From an uncultured Amaricoccus sp. (GTDB taxonomy: Bacteria; Pseudomonadota; Alphaproteobacteria; Rhodobacterales; Rhodobacteraceae), in contig NZ_CALLYO010000643.1 in assembly GCF_937858865.1 (NCBI RefSeq), positions 1 through 8,760 on the forward strand: DNA of 8,760 nucleotides, given 5' to 3'. The notes below the pieces were generated by a model. It did no database searches, was not told the origin of the DNA, and saw only the letters and a list, made by a program, of their open reading frames with translations. This document shows, one piece after another, positions 1-7,312 of this stretch (positions are counted from its first letter, which is position 1; each line of letters begins with the position of its first letter). Position numbers and translations under genes: made by a program.

Positions 1-10
1 AATGAAGCTC

Positions 11-34
11 ATCGGGCCGGCCCGGCGGCCCGAT
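11..34 (-). terminator. Hairpin downstream of the leftward operon, possible terminator
   Basis: A perfect 9-bp inverted repeat, ATCGGGCCG and CGGCCCGAT, surrounds a 6-nt loop (GCCCGG). It lies 12 bp past the stop codon of the last leftward gene, where a terminator would be expected. Reading leftward, the hairpin is followed by GAGCTTCATT, which is only mildly T-rich and not a proper U-tract. It could be an intrinsic terminator of the weak-tract kind, a Rho-associated or mRNA-stabilising stem, or chance in GC-rich DNA. The symmetry is seen directly; the terminator role is inferred. Confidence 0.4.
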
Positions 35-46
35 TGGCAAGCGGCG

Positions 47-277
47 TCAGACGCGCCGTTCCACGTAGCGGCTCAATACCTCCCGCACCCGCGGATCGCC
101 GGCCAGCCGCTCCGGCCCCCAGAGGCGCAGCGCCTCCTTCGAAGTGAGCCGTTCCCCCGTCGCCTCGTGCAAGACTTCCGCGAGGCACGGCCCGCGCATC
201 GGCTCCATGCCGCGGGCGATCAGCCTCTCGTTGATGCGCGCATCCGTCGCGAGAACGACAATGGTCCGGTCCTGCAT
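47..277 (-). CDS. Hypothetical 76-residue protein at the end of the leucine-degradation cluster
   Basis: I do not recognise this protein. The ATG at 277 is chosen because a strong Shine-Dalgarno (GGGAGGAG) ends about 6-7 nt upstream. A GTG five codons earlier (292) is part of that ribosome-binding sequence, so it is a poor start. The product begins MQDRTIVVLATDARINERL and is rich in Arg, Glu and Leu. It has one Cys (in RGPCLAEV), no signal peptide and no membrane segment, so it is probably a small soluble cytosolic protein, largely helical after residue 30. Codon third positions are strongly G/C, as in the neighbours, which supports real coding. It lies 114 bp downstream of HMG-CoA lyase on the same strand and just before a hairpin at 11-34, so it is probably the last gene of the unit, although the gap leaves room for its own promoter. 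No function is assigned. Confidence 0.62.
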   Translation of the reverse strand: MQDRTIVVLATDARINERLIARGMEPMRGPCLAEVLHEATGERLTSKEALRLWGPERLAGDPRVREVLSRYVERRV

Positions 278-391
278 GCAAGCTCCTCCCACGGTACTCT
301 TGTCGCCAACTCAGCATAGCTCAACTTCCGGTGCAAAAACAGGGTCACCTTGCCGCACCCGGCCGCGGTCCGCCGGTCGGAGGATTCCCGC

Positions 392-1249
392 TCACGCCGG
401 CGCCCGCAAGGCGCGTGCGAAGGCCGCGGCCCCGGCCAGGCGCCCCGCATCGATCCCGGTTGCGAAGCCGAGTTCCTCGAGCCGCGCAACCACCCGTTCG
501 GTCGCGACATTTCCCGCGGCCCCCGGCGCGAACGGGCAGCCGCCGAGCCCGCCGGCCGCCGCGTCGAAGACCCGGATCCCGAGCCCGAGCGCGACCTCGA
601 TATTCTCGATCGCCCGCCCCAGCGTATCGTGGAAGTGCCCCGCCAGCCGGTCGGCGGGTGCCGTCCGCAGCACCTCGCGCAACATTCTTTCGACCGAATC
701 AGGCGTCCCGTGGCCGATGGTGTCGCCGAGGCTCACCTCGCGGCAGCCGAGCGCGAAAAGCCGGTCTGTCACCATTGCGACACTTTGCGGAGAGATCGCG
801 CCGTCGAACGGACAATCCGTCACGCAGGAGACATATCCCCGCAACGAAATTCCGTCCGCCGCCGCGGCCTCCGCCACCGGCGCGAATCGGGTCAGGCTCT
901 CGGCGATCGAGCAGTTGATGTTCTTCCGGCTGAAGCCCTCCGAGGCCGAGGCGAAGATCGCCACCTCGTCCGCCCGCGCCGCCCGCGCCGCCGCATAGCC
1001 CTTGAGGTTGGGCGTGAGCGCGGCATAGCTCACCCCCGGGCGGCGGGCGATGCCGGCGAGCACCGCCGCCCCGTCCGCCATCTGCGGCACGAGCTTCGGA
1101 TTGACGAAGCTCGCCACCTCGATATGGCCGAAGCCGCAGTCCGACAGCATGTCGACCAGCGCGATCTTGCGCGGTGTCGGGATCGGCCGCGGCTCGTTCT
1201 GCAGCCCGTCGCGCGGCCCGACCTCATAGATCGTAACGCGATCATCCAT
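392..1249 (-). CDS. mvaB: Hydroxymethylglutaryl-CoA lyase
   Basis: This enzyme (EC 4.1.3.4) cleaves (S)-3-hydroxy-3-methylglutaryl-CoA to acetoacetate and acetyl-CoA, the last step of leucine degradation; it acts in the cytosol. The 285 residues form one HMGL-like TIM barrel of usual bacterial length. Visible motifs are GPRDGLQNE (11-19, with R13 and metal ligand D14), SLGDTIGHGTP (from 173), the metal-binding HFH (H205, H207) and the signature GGLGGCPFAPGAAGNVATE (233-251) with catalytic Cys C238 and N247. The residues equivalent to human R41, D42, H233, H235, C266 and N275 are all present at a constant offset of 28, so the site looks fully active. The ATG overlaps the end of mccA by 8 nt (ATGGATGA), indicating translational coupling. 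In Pseudomonas liu nomenclature this is liuE. Related homocitrate or isopropylmalate synthases lack the Cys signature seen here, so the call is firm. Confidence 0.96.
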   Translation of the reverse strand: MDDRVTIYEVGPRDGLQNEPRPIPTPRKIALVDMLSDCGFGHIEVASFVNPKLVPQMADGAAVLAGIARRPGVSYAALTPNLKGYAAARAARADEVAIFASASEGFSRKNINCSIAESLTRFAPVAEAAAADGISLRGYVSCVTDCPFDGAISPQSVAMVTDRLFALGCREVSLGDTIGHGTPDSVERMLREVLRTAPADRLAGHFHDTLGRAIENIEVALGLGIRVFDAAAGGLGGCPFAPGAAGNVATERVVARLEELGFATGIDAGRLAGAAAFARALRAPA

Positions 1250-3191
1250 CGCCCGGCTCCAGCAGCAGGAGCAGCGTCCCCTCGGTCACCTGCACCCCTG
1301 CCGCCACCAGCACCTCCGCGATCACCCCGTCGCGCGGCGCCAGCAGCGCATGCTCCATCTTCATCGCCTCGAGCACCACCAGCGGCTCGCCGCGCGCCAC
1401 CCGCTGCCCCACCGCGGCGGCGAGCTCCCTGACCAGCCCCGGCATCGGCGCCCGCACGTCGTCGCCATGCGCCGCCGCCTCCGCCCCAGCCGCCAGCGGA
1501 TCGGGGATCGTCACCACCGTCGCCTCGGCGCCCTCGAAGACCGTGACGCTCCCCCCGTCCACCGCCAGCCCGAGCCGCTCCGCGCCCCCCTCGACCGTCA
1601 GCACCAGTTCGCCGTCCGCCCCGCCGGTCACCGCCACCGCGCGCCCGTCGACCCGGAACCGCCCCGGCCCGAGCGTCTCGACCCTGAGCGTTCGCCGTTC
1701 GCCGCCGACCTCGACCGGCGCGCTGCGCACGAGCGGCGCCCAGAGCGCGAACCCCGCGAGCGGGTCCCCCTCCCCGATCTGGCCGCCCGCCGCCAGCGCC
1801 GCCGCCGCCAGCACTGCGAAGGAGACCGGCCGCGGCTCGGTGAGCGCCGTCAGATCGCGCTCGATCAGCCCGGTATCCACCCGCCCGGCGGCGAAATCCG
1901 CCTGCCGCACCAGCCGCGCCAGGAACCCGAGGTTGGTCCGGCAGCCCGCCACCCGCGTTGCCTCCAGCGCCCGCCCGAGCCGCCGGAGCGCGATCTCCCG
2001 CGTCTCCCCGTGCGCGATCACCTTGGCGATCATCGGATCGTACCAGGGCGAAACCTCGTCCCCGGCCCTGACCCCGGCATCCACCCGCACCCCCTCCGGG
2101 AAGGAGAGATGCGTCAGCCGCCCGATCGCCGGTAGGAAGCCCTTCGCCGGATCCTCGGCATAGAGCCGCGCCTCCACCGCATGCCCCGACAGCGTCAGCT
2201 CCTCCTGCCGCTTCGGCAGCCGCTCCCCCGCCGCCACGCGCAGCTGCCACTCCACCAGGTCCTCGCCGGTCACCGCCTCGGTCACCGGATGCTCCACCTG
2301 CAGCCGGGTGTTCATCTCCATGAACCAGAAGCCGTCCGCCCGCAGCCCGCGCGACCCGTCGGCGATGAACTCCACCGTCCCTGCGCCCGCGTAGCCGATC
2401 GCCTCCGCCGCCGCGACCGCCGCCCGCCCCATCGCCGCCCGCACCTCCGGCGTCATCCCGGGCGCCGGCGCCTCCTCGATCACCTTCTGGTGCCGCCGCT
2501 GCAGCGAGCAATCCCGCTCGAACAGATGCACCGCCTCCCGCCCGTCCCCGAAGACCTGGATCTCCACATGCCGCGGCGCGCTCACGTACTTCTCCACCAG
2601 CACCGCGTCGTTGCCGAAGGCCGCCCGCGCCTCGCCGCGCGCCGCCGCCAGCGCCCGGGCGAAGTCCTCCGCCCGCTCGACCCGCCGCATCCCCTTGCCG
2701 CCGCCGCCCGCCACCGCCTTGATCAGCACCGGGAACCCGATCGCCGCCGCCTCCGCCGCCAGCCGCGCCTCTCCCTGCTCCGCGCCGTGGTACCCCGGCA
2801 CCACCGGCACCCCGGCCGCCTCCATCAGCGCCTTGGCGGCATCCTTCAGCCCCATCGCCCGGATCGCCGCGGCCGACGGCCCGATGAAGACAAGCCCCGC
2901 CGCCTCGACGAGTTCCACGAACGCCGGATTCTCCGACAGGAACCCATACCCCGGATGCACCGCCTCGGCGCCGGTCGCCAGCGCCGCCTCGACGATCCGC
3001 TCGCCCCGCAGATAGCTCTCCGCCGCCGCCGCCCCCCCGATCCCGACCGCCGCGTCGGCCAGCGCCACATGCCGCGCCCCGGCGTCCGCGTCGGAATAGA
3101 CCGCCACCGTCGAAATCCCGAGCCGCCGGCAGGTCGCCATCACCCGGCAGGCAATCTCCCCCCGATTGGCAACGAGCACCCGGGAGAACAT
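1242..3191 (-). CDS. mccA: 3-methylcrotonyl-CoA carboxylase, biotin carboxylase/BCCP (alpha) subunit
   Basis: This subunit carboxylates its own biotin with ATP and bicarbonate, then hands the carboxyl group to the beta subunit (EC 6.4.1.4; liuD in Pseudomonas). It has 649 residues, normal for the family. The biotin-carboxylase N-domain starts at once (RVLVANRGEIA, 4-14). The ATP-grasp glycine loop AGGGGKGMR is at 161-169, and MNTRLQVEHPVTE, which carries catalytic and Mg-binding residues, is at 293-305. The C-terminal biotinyl domain has EAMKMEH (608-614), making K611 the biotinylated lysine. The ATG at 3191 is chosen because the conserved N-terminus begins there; upstream in-frame starts, as far as 3374, run through the nuclease gene. 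It begins 28 bp after that gene and overlaps mvaB by 8 nt. Acetyl-, propionyl- and geranyl-CoA carboxylase alpha subunits look similar, so the specificity rests mainly on the ivd-mccB-mvaB context. Confidence 0.95.
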   Translation of the reverse strand: MFSRVLVANRGEIACRVMATCRRLGISTVAVYSDADAGARHVALADAAVGIGGAAAAESYLRGERIVEAALATGAEAVHPGYGFLSENPAFVELVEAAGLVFIGPSAAAIRAMGLKDAAKALMEAAGVPVVPGYHGAEQGEARLAAEAAAIGFPVLIKAVAGGGGKGMRRVERAEDFARALAAARGEARAAFGNDAVLVEKYVSAPRHVEIQVFGDGREAVHLFERDCSLQRRHQKVIEEAPAPGMTPEVRAAMGRAAVAAAEAIGYAGAGTVEFIADGSRGLRADGFWFMEMNTRLQVEHPVTEAVTGEDLVEWQLRVAAGERLPKRQEELTLSGHAVEARLYAEDPAKGFLPAIGRLTHLSFPEGVRVDAGVRAGDEVSPWYDPMIAKVIAHGETREIALRRLGRALEATRVAGCRTNLGFLARLVRQADFAAGRVDTGLIERDLTALTEPRPVSFAVLAAAALAAGGQIGEGDPLAGFALWAPLVRSAPVEVGGERRTLRVETLGPGRFRVDGRAVAVTGGADGELVLTVEGGAERLGLAVDGGSVTVFEGAEATVVTIPDPLAAGAEAAAHGDDVRAPMPGLVRELAAAVGQRVARGEPLVVLEAMKMEHALLAPRDGVIAEVLVAAGVQVTEGTLLLLLEPGDG

Positions 3192-3219
3192 CAGGCGTGC
3201 CCCCCTGGCGAACGGGGCG

Positions 3220-3732
3220 TCAGCACCAAGTCCCGCGCAGCCCCCCGAGGTAGCGCCGCCCATGGCCGCCTTCGGCCATCCCCTCCGCCACGCGCCGCCC
3301 GGAGAGCCGCATGTCCACCAACTCCCGCCCGTAGTCGTCGCGCCCGAGGAAGGCGACCTCGGTCGAGGTCGCATGCCACGCCCAGCTCGCCAGCGCCTGC
3401 TTCGCCCGCTCCGCCGCCACCCTCTCCGCCGCGCACCTCGGCGAGAAGAGCTCCGGCGCGTCGTACCCGACGATCCGCGCCCGCCTCGTCCCCCTGCCGG
3501 CGCAGGCGAGGTCGACCGTATCCCCGTCGACCACCCCCGCCACCCGGCAGTCCCGCGTCATCACCCGCACCCCAGAGCGCCAGTCGTCCACGACCGGCAC
3601 GAGCAGCGCATGCCCGCCCGAGATCCCGGCGAAGGCCAGGAACCAGACGACCCCGGGCCGAACACGCCAGCGCCAGGGCCACCGCCGCCGCGGCAGCCGC
3701 AAAGGCACGATCTTCCGTGTCGCCCGCCGCAT
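3220..3732 (-). CDS. Thermonuclease-family (SNase-like) protein with N-terminal membrane anchor
   Basis: This 170-residue protein has a staphylococcal-nuclease (OB-fold) domain at about residues 60-165. The motifs line up with Staphylococcus nuclease. VDGDTVD (68-74) supplies the calcium-site aspartates. RARIVGYDAPE (84-94) supplies R86, D91 and E94, matching R35, D40 and E43 at the same 8-residue spacing. RDDYGREL supplies R136, matching R87. The catalytic set therefore looks complete. The N-terminus is very Arg-rich (ten Arg in the first 25), followed by a hydrophobic stretch at about 28-48. By the positive-inside rule this suggests a single membrane anchor, or an uncleaved signal, placing the nuclease domain in the periplasm. 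The gene sits between the two carboxylase subunit genes, 42 bp after mccB and 28 bp before mccA, with AGGA just upstream of its ATG. Nothing suggests a role in leucine degradation. It may act on extracellular or periplasmic nucleic acid, but the substrate is unknown. Confidence 0.85.
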   Translation of the reverse strand: MRRATRKIVPLRLPRRRWPWRWRVRPGVVWFLAFAGISGGHALLVPVVDDWRSGVRVMTRDCRVAGVVDGDTVDLACAGRGTRRARIVGYDAPELFSPRCAAERVAAERAKQALASWAWHATSTEVAFLGRDDYGRELVDMRLSGRRVAEGMAEGGHGRRYLGGLRGTWC

Positions 3733-3774
3733 CCGGCGATCCTGCCCGCCCGACCCCCAACGTTCCCCTAACGC

Positions 3775-5379
3775 TCACATCCGGAACACGCCGAAGCGCG
3801 TCTCCCCCACGGCCACGTTCAGCGCCGCCGACAGCGACAGCCCCAGCACCGCCCGCGACTTCCGCGGATCGATCACCCCGTCGTCCCAGAGCCGCGCCGC
3901 GGCATAGAGCGGATGCGACTGCTTCGCGAACATCGCCAGCGTCGGCGCCTTGAACGCCGCCTCCTCCTCGGCGCTCCACGTCCCTCCCTTCCGCTCGATC
4001 CCCTCCCGCCGCACTGTCGCCAGCACGCCGGCCGCCTGCTCGCCCCCCATCACCGCGATGCGGCTCAACGGCCAGGTCCAGAGGAACCGCGGCCCATAGG
4101 CCCGCCCCGCCATCCCGTAGTTCCCCGCCCCGTAGGACGCGCCGACCAGGAGCGTCACCTTCGGCACCGCCGTCGTCGCCACCGCGGTCACCAGCTTCGC
4201 CCCGGCCTTGGCGATCCCCTCCGCCTCGTAGCGCCGCCCCACCATGAACCCGGTGATGTTCTGCAGGAAGACGAGCGGGATCCGCCGCTGCGAGCAGAGC
4301 TCGACGAAATGCGCCCCCTTCACCGCGCTCTCCGAGAAGAGCACCCCGTTGTTCGCCACGATCCCGACCGGCACCCCCATCACATGCGCGAAGCCGCAGA
4401 CCAGCGTCGCCCCGAACCGCGCCTTGAACTCGTCGAACCGCGAGCCGTCCACCAGCCGCGCGATCACCTCGCGGATGTCGTAGGGCGTCCGCAGATCCGC
4501 CGGCACCACCCCCAGGATCTCCTCCGGATCGTAGGCCGGCTCCTCCGCCGCCTCGACCGCCACCGTCACCGGCTTCACCCGGTTGAGCCGCGCCACCGCC
4601 TCCCGCGCCAGCGCCAGCGCATGCGCGTCGTCCTCGGCGAGATAGTCCGCCACGCCCGACAGCCGGGTATGCACGTCCCCCCCGCCCAGATCCTCCGCCG
4701 TCACCTCCTCCCCGGTCGCCGCCTTCACCAAGGGCGGCCCGGCGAGGAAGATCGTCCCCTGCCCCTTCACGATCACCGTCACGTCCGACATCGCCGGCAC
4801 ATAGGCCCCGCCCGCCGTGCAGGAGCCCATCACCACCGCGATCTGCGCGATCCCCGCCGCCGACATCCGCGCCTGATTGTAGAAGATCCGCCCGAAATGC
4901 TCCCGGTCCGGGAAGACCTCGTCCTGGTTCGGCAGGTTCGCGCCGCCCGAATCCACCAGATAGACGCAAGGCAGCCCGTTCTCCGCCGCGATCTCCTGCG
5001 CGCGAAGATGCTTCTTCACCGTCACCGGATAATAGGTGCCACCCTTCACGGTGGCGTCGTTCGCCACCACCATGACCTCCTGCCCCGCGACCCGGCCCAC
5101 GCCGGCGATCAGCCCGGCGCAGGGCGCGTCCCCGTGATACATCCCGTGCGCCGCCGTCGCCCCCACCTCGAGGAACGGGCTGCCCGCATCGAGCAGCCCC
5201 GCCACCCGCTCCCGCGGCAGCATCTTGCCGCGCCCCGCATGCCGCGCCGCCGCCTGCGCCCCGCCGCCGGCCGCCGCGGCGGCGGCCGCCGCCTCGACCT
5301 CGGCCAGCGCCGCCAGATGCGCCTCCCGGTTCGCCCGGAACGCCGCGCTCCCGGTGTCGACGCCCGAACCCAACCTCAC
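3775..5379 (-). CDS. mccB: 3-methylcrotonyl-CoA carboxylase, carboxyltransferase (beta) subunit
   Basis: This subunit moves the carboxyl group from biotin to 3-methylcrotonyl-CoA, giving 3-methylglutaconyl-CoA (EC 6.4.1.4; liuB in Pseudomonas). With a GTG start at 5379 it has 534 residues, the usual size. The GTG is preceded by a purine-rich GGAGGGGGG about 5-7 nt away, and the product then begins like family members ([10 protein letters not shown] near 16-25); upstream in-frame codons read as Arg-rich noise. Two crotonase-like halves are visible. The N-half has [13 protein letters not shown] (187-199) and [17 protein letters not shown] (210-226). The C-half has [11 protein letters not shown] (371-381) and [20 protein letters not shown] (413-432). 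An eight-alanine run at 30-37 precedes the core. It follows the DUF1311-like gene by 67 bp and is separated from its partner mccA by the nuclease gene. Propionyl- or geranyl-CoA carboxylase beta is less likely given the ivd and mvaB neighbours. Confidence 0.95.
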   Translation of the reverse strand: MRLGSGVDTGSAAFRANREAHLAALAEVEAAAAAAAAGGGAQAAARHAGRGKMLPRERVAGLLDAGSPFLEVGATAAHGMYHGDAPCAGLIAGVGRVAGQEVMVVANDATVKGGTYYPVTVKKHLRAQEIAAENGLPCVYLVDSGGANLPNQDEVFPDREHFGRIFYNQARMSAAGIAQIAVVMGSCTAGGAYVPAMSDVTVIVKGQGTIFLAGPPLVKAATGEEVTAEDLGGGDVHTRLSGVADYLAEDDAHALALAREAVARLNRVKPVTVAVEAAEEPAYDPEEILGVVPADLRTPYDIREVIARLVDGSRFDEFKARFGATLVCGFAHVMGVPVGIVANNGVLFSESAVKGAHFVELCSQRRIPLVFLQNITGFMVGRRYEAEGIAKAGAKLVTAVATTAVPKVTLLVGASYGAGNYGMAGRAYGPRFLWTWPLSRIAVMGGEQAAGVLATVRREGIERKGGTWSAEEEAAFKAPTLAMFAKQSHPLYAAARLWDDGVIDPRKSRAVLGLSLSAALNVAVGETRFGVFRM

Positions 5380-5446
5380 CGGGCCCCCCCTCCGGCTCCA
5401 TCGCCCCGGGACCCGCCCGGACCGGACGGCTCCGCGACCGCCCGCG

Positions 5447-5971
5447 TCACGGCCCCGACCGCGTGCGCAGCCGGTCCTCCAGCGCCAGCGCCTGCTCGCC
5501 GGTGATCTGCAGCCGGCACTCGGCCGATGCAGGCCCTGCCCCGGTGCCCCCGCCCCAGGTGCTCGCCTCGTAGATGCAGGCCGCGTCGCGCCAGGCCATC
5601 CACGCCCGCTGCATGTCGCGCAGCGCCGCCGCCGGCGAAGGCGCCGCCGAGCCCAGATCCTCCAGCTCCTGCTCCGTCGCCGTCTCCAGATCCATCTGCG
5701 CCGCATAGGCGACGTTCAGCCGCTCGTCCCAGTATCGCCACTCCGCGTCGAGGCAGGCGCCCATCCCGGCGGTCGTCTGCCCGTCCGGCGTCTCCATGCA
5801 GGCCTCCGCCGCCCGCCCCACGCAGGCCCGCCGCCCGGCAAGATCCGCCGCCTCCGCCACGCAGGCCTCCGTCGCCTCCATCGAGAACGGAATGTCCTGA
5901 GCCGCCGCCGGCAGCGCCAGCAGCACGGCGGCCAGCGTCAACGACCCAACCCCGGCTCTTTTCCTCAGCAT
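5447..5971 (-). CDS. Secreted LprI-like / DUF1311 protein
   Basis: This is a 174-residue protein with a clear signal peptide: MLRKRAGVG, a hydrophobic core ([10 protein letters not shown]) and a likely signal-peptidase I site after PAAA, before QDIPF. The second half resembles the lysozyme-inhibitor LprI N-terminal domain (DUF1311). It has a [17 protein letters not shown] helix, then [17 protein letters not shown], and a final [19 protein letters not shown] helix. The mature part has six Cys, consistent with disulfides in the periplasm. Family members include a mycobacterial lysozyme inhibitor, but most are uncharacterised, so the biochemical role here is open. The ATG at 5971 gives the cleanest signal peptide, although its ribosome-binding site (AAGG, very close) is poor. 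In-frame alternatives are ATG 6013 and GTG 6031; the latter overlaps the ivd stop as GTGA and would couple translation. It lies 56 bp after ivd and 67 bp before mccB. Its link to leucine degradation is unknown. Confidence 0.82.
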   Translation of the reverse strand: MLRKRAGVGSLTLAAVLLALPAAAQDIPFSMEATEACVAEAADLAGRRACVGRAAEACMETPDGQTTAGMGACLDAEWRYWDERLNVAYAAQMDLETATEQELEDLGSAAPSPAAALRDMQRAWMAWRDAACIYEASTWGGGTGAGPASAECRLQITGEQALALEDRLRTRSGP

Positions 5972-6027
5972 ATGCCTTGTGCACGAACCGTCGAACAGGT
6001 TGCCATAACCCATTGCCCCACCAACCT

Positions 6028-7191
6028 TCACTCCGTCACCCGCATCAGCTCGCGCCCGATCAGCATCCGCCGGATCTCGCTCGTCCCCGCCCCGATCTCC
6101 ATCAGCTTCGCGTCCCGCATGATCCGGCTGACCGGGCTCTCGTTCAGGAACCCCGCGCCCCCCATCGCCTGCACCGCCTGCACCGCCTGCTCCATCGCCT
6201 TCTCGCTGGCATAGAGCACGCAGGCCGCCGCATCCTGCCGCGTCACCGCCCCACGGTCGCAGGCCGCCGCCACCGCGTAGGAATAGGCCCGGGCCGTGTT
6301 CATCGCCGTGTAGAGATCGGCGATCTTCCCCTGCATCAGCTGGAAATTCCCGATCTTCTCGCCGAACTGCCGCCGCTCGTGCATGTAGGGCATCAGATGG
6401 TCGAGACAGGCATGCATCAGCCCTATCCCGATCCCCGACAGCACCACCCGCTCGAAGTCGAGCCCGCTCATCAGCACCCGGACCCCCTGGCCCTCCTGCC
6501 CGAGCACGTTCTCGATCGGCACCTCCACGTCCTCGAACACCAGCTCCGCCGTGTTCGACCCGCGCATCCCCAGCTTGTCGAAATGCGGGCTGGTCGAGAA
6601 CCCCTTCATCCCCTTCTCGACGATGAAGGCGGTGATCCCCTTCGCCCCCGCCGCCGGATCGCTCCTGCCGTAGACCACCAGCGTATCGGCGTCCGGCCCG
6701 TTGGTGATCCAGTATTTCGTGCCGTTGAGCACGAAGCGGTCGTTCCGCTTCTCCGCCCGGAGCTTCATCGACACCACGTCCGACCCCGCCCCCGCTTCCG
6801 ACATGGCGAGCGCCCCCACATGCTCGCCCGTCACCAGCCTCGGCAGGTATCCCGCCTTCTGCGCCTCGGTCCCGTTCAGCCTGATCTGGTTCACACAGAG
6901 GTTCGAATGCGCCCCGTAACTCAAGGAAACGCTTGCAGAAGCCCGGGCGATCTCCTCGACCGCCACCACATGCGCCAGATACCCGAGCCCCACCCCGCCG
7001 TATTCCTCCGGCACGGTGATCCCGAGCAGCCCGAGCTCGCCCATCTCCCGCCAGAGCTCCGCCGGAAAGCGGTTCGCCCGGTCGATCTCCGCCGCCATCG
7101 GCGCGACCCGCTCCTGAGCCCAGCTCCGCACCAGCGCACGCAGCGCGTCGACGTCCTCCCCCAGGGCGAAATCGAGCGTTGCCTCGAACAT
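6028..7191 (-). CDS. ivd: Isovaleryl-CoA dehydrogenase
   Basis: This FAD-dependent acyl-CoA dehydrogenase (EC 1.3.8.4; liuA in Pseudomonas) oxidises isovaleryl-CoA to 3-methylcrotonyl-CoA and passes electrons to ETF. It has 387 residues, typical for the family. The ATG at 7191 is preceded by GGGAGGAA at good spacing, whereas in-frame upstream codons give an Arg-rich extension unlike the family. [16 protein letters not shown] (127-142) and YWITNG (160-165) form the flavin and substrate-binding sheet region; [14 protein letters not shown] (271-284) is the usual C-domain helix motif. The catalytic base appears to be E247 in LDFERVV, the position used by isovaleryl-CoA dehydrogenases. The C-terminal [11 protein letters not shown] (365-375) has Gly where medium/short-chain enzymes carry the catalytic Glu (YEGT). 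This combination separates IVD from other acyl-CoA dehydrogenases and fits the MCC and HMG-CoA lyase neighbours. It is the first gene of the leftward unit. Confidence 0.95.
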   Translation of the reverse strand: MFEATLDFALGEDVDALRALVRSWAQERVAPMAAEIDRANRFPAELWREMGELGLLGITVPEEYGGVGLGYLAHVVAVEEIARASASVSLSYGAHSNLCVNQIRLNGTEAQKAGYLPRLVTGEHVGALAMSEAGAGSDVVSMKLRAEKRNDRFVLNGTKYWITNGPDADTLVVYGRSDPAAGAKGITAFIVEKGMKGFSTSPHFDKLGMRGSNTAELVFEDVEVPIENVLGQEGQGVRVLMSGLDFERVVLSGIGIGLMHACLDHLMPYMHERRQFGEKIGNFQLMQGKIADLYTAMNTARAYSYAVAAACDRGAVTRQDAAACVLYASEKAMEQAVQAVQAMGGAGFLNESPVSRIMRDAKLMEIGAGTSEIRRMLIGRELMRVTE

Positions 7192-7282
7192 CGGCGATTC
7201 CTCCCTCCGCCTTTGCGTCAGGAGACGTCGCGCCCGGCCGGAAAGCAAGCGCGCGCTATGCCACCCGGGCGCGTACACGAAG

Positions 7283-7312
7283 TTTTAACCCGACGAATCC
7301 CTTTGATATCAA
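7283..7312 (-). promoter_or_regulatory. Weak candidate promoter for ivd and the leftward operon
   Basis: On the minus strand a TTGATA hexamer (7312-7307) is followed by a 17-18 nt spacer and an A/T-rich GTTAAAA (7289-7283), the most A/T-rich spot upstream of ivd. The -35 is good but the -10 matches the consensus at only about three of six positions, so the call is tentative. A start near 7276 would give an untranslated leader of about 85 nt before the ATG at 7191. The promoter could instead be activator-dependent with poor hexamers, or lie at the ACTATAGT element farther upstream. Confidence 0.28.

Noticed and set aside
335..360. Possible terminator between mvaB and the small gene (GGGT...ACCC followed by TGTTTTT on the minus strand)
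   Set aside because: There is a T5 run, but the stem is only 4 bp with an 11-nt loop, too weak to call.
278..391. Gap between mvaB and the 76-residue gene checked for an RNA gene or promoter
   Set aside because: It is locally less GC-rich at 300-345, but I found no convincing -35/-10 pair at 16-18 nt spacing and no tRNA-like or riboswitch-like fold.
3192..3374. Upstream extension of mccA to a start at 3374
   Set aside because: The extra 61 residues come from the overlapping nuclease gene read in another frame. The conserved carboxylase N-terminus begins at 3191.
2181..3953. Long plus-strand open frame (590 codons) opposite mccA and the nuclease gene
   Set aside because: Its product is an Arg/Pro/His-rich string with no domain pattern, typical of an antisense frame in GC-rich DNA. 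The opposite strand encodes a clear biotin carboxylase and nuclease.
3191..5401. Long minus-strand open frame (736 codons) in another frame of mccB and the nuclease
   Set aside because: The Gly/Arg/Ala-rich composition is an out-of-frame reading of mccB; the ATG at 5401 belongs to this frame, not to mccB.
5380..5706. Upstream extension of mccB to a start at 5706
   Set aside because: The extra residues are an Arg-rich out-of-frame reading of the DUF1311-like gene. A good ribosome-binding site and family-like N-terminus support GTG 5379.
7192..7278. Upstream extension of ivd to 7278
   Set aside because: It adds an Arg-rich leader not seen in the family and ignores the strong GGGAGGAA site directly before ATG 7191.
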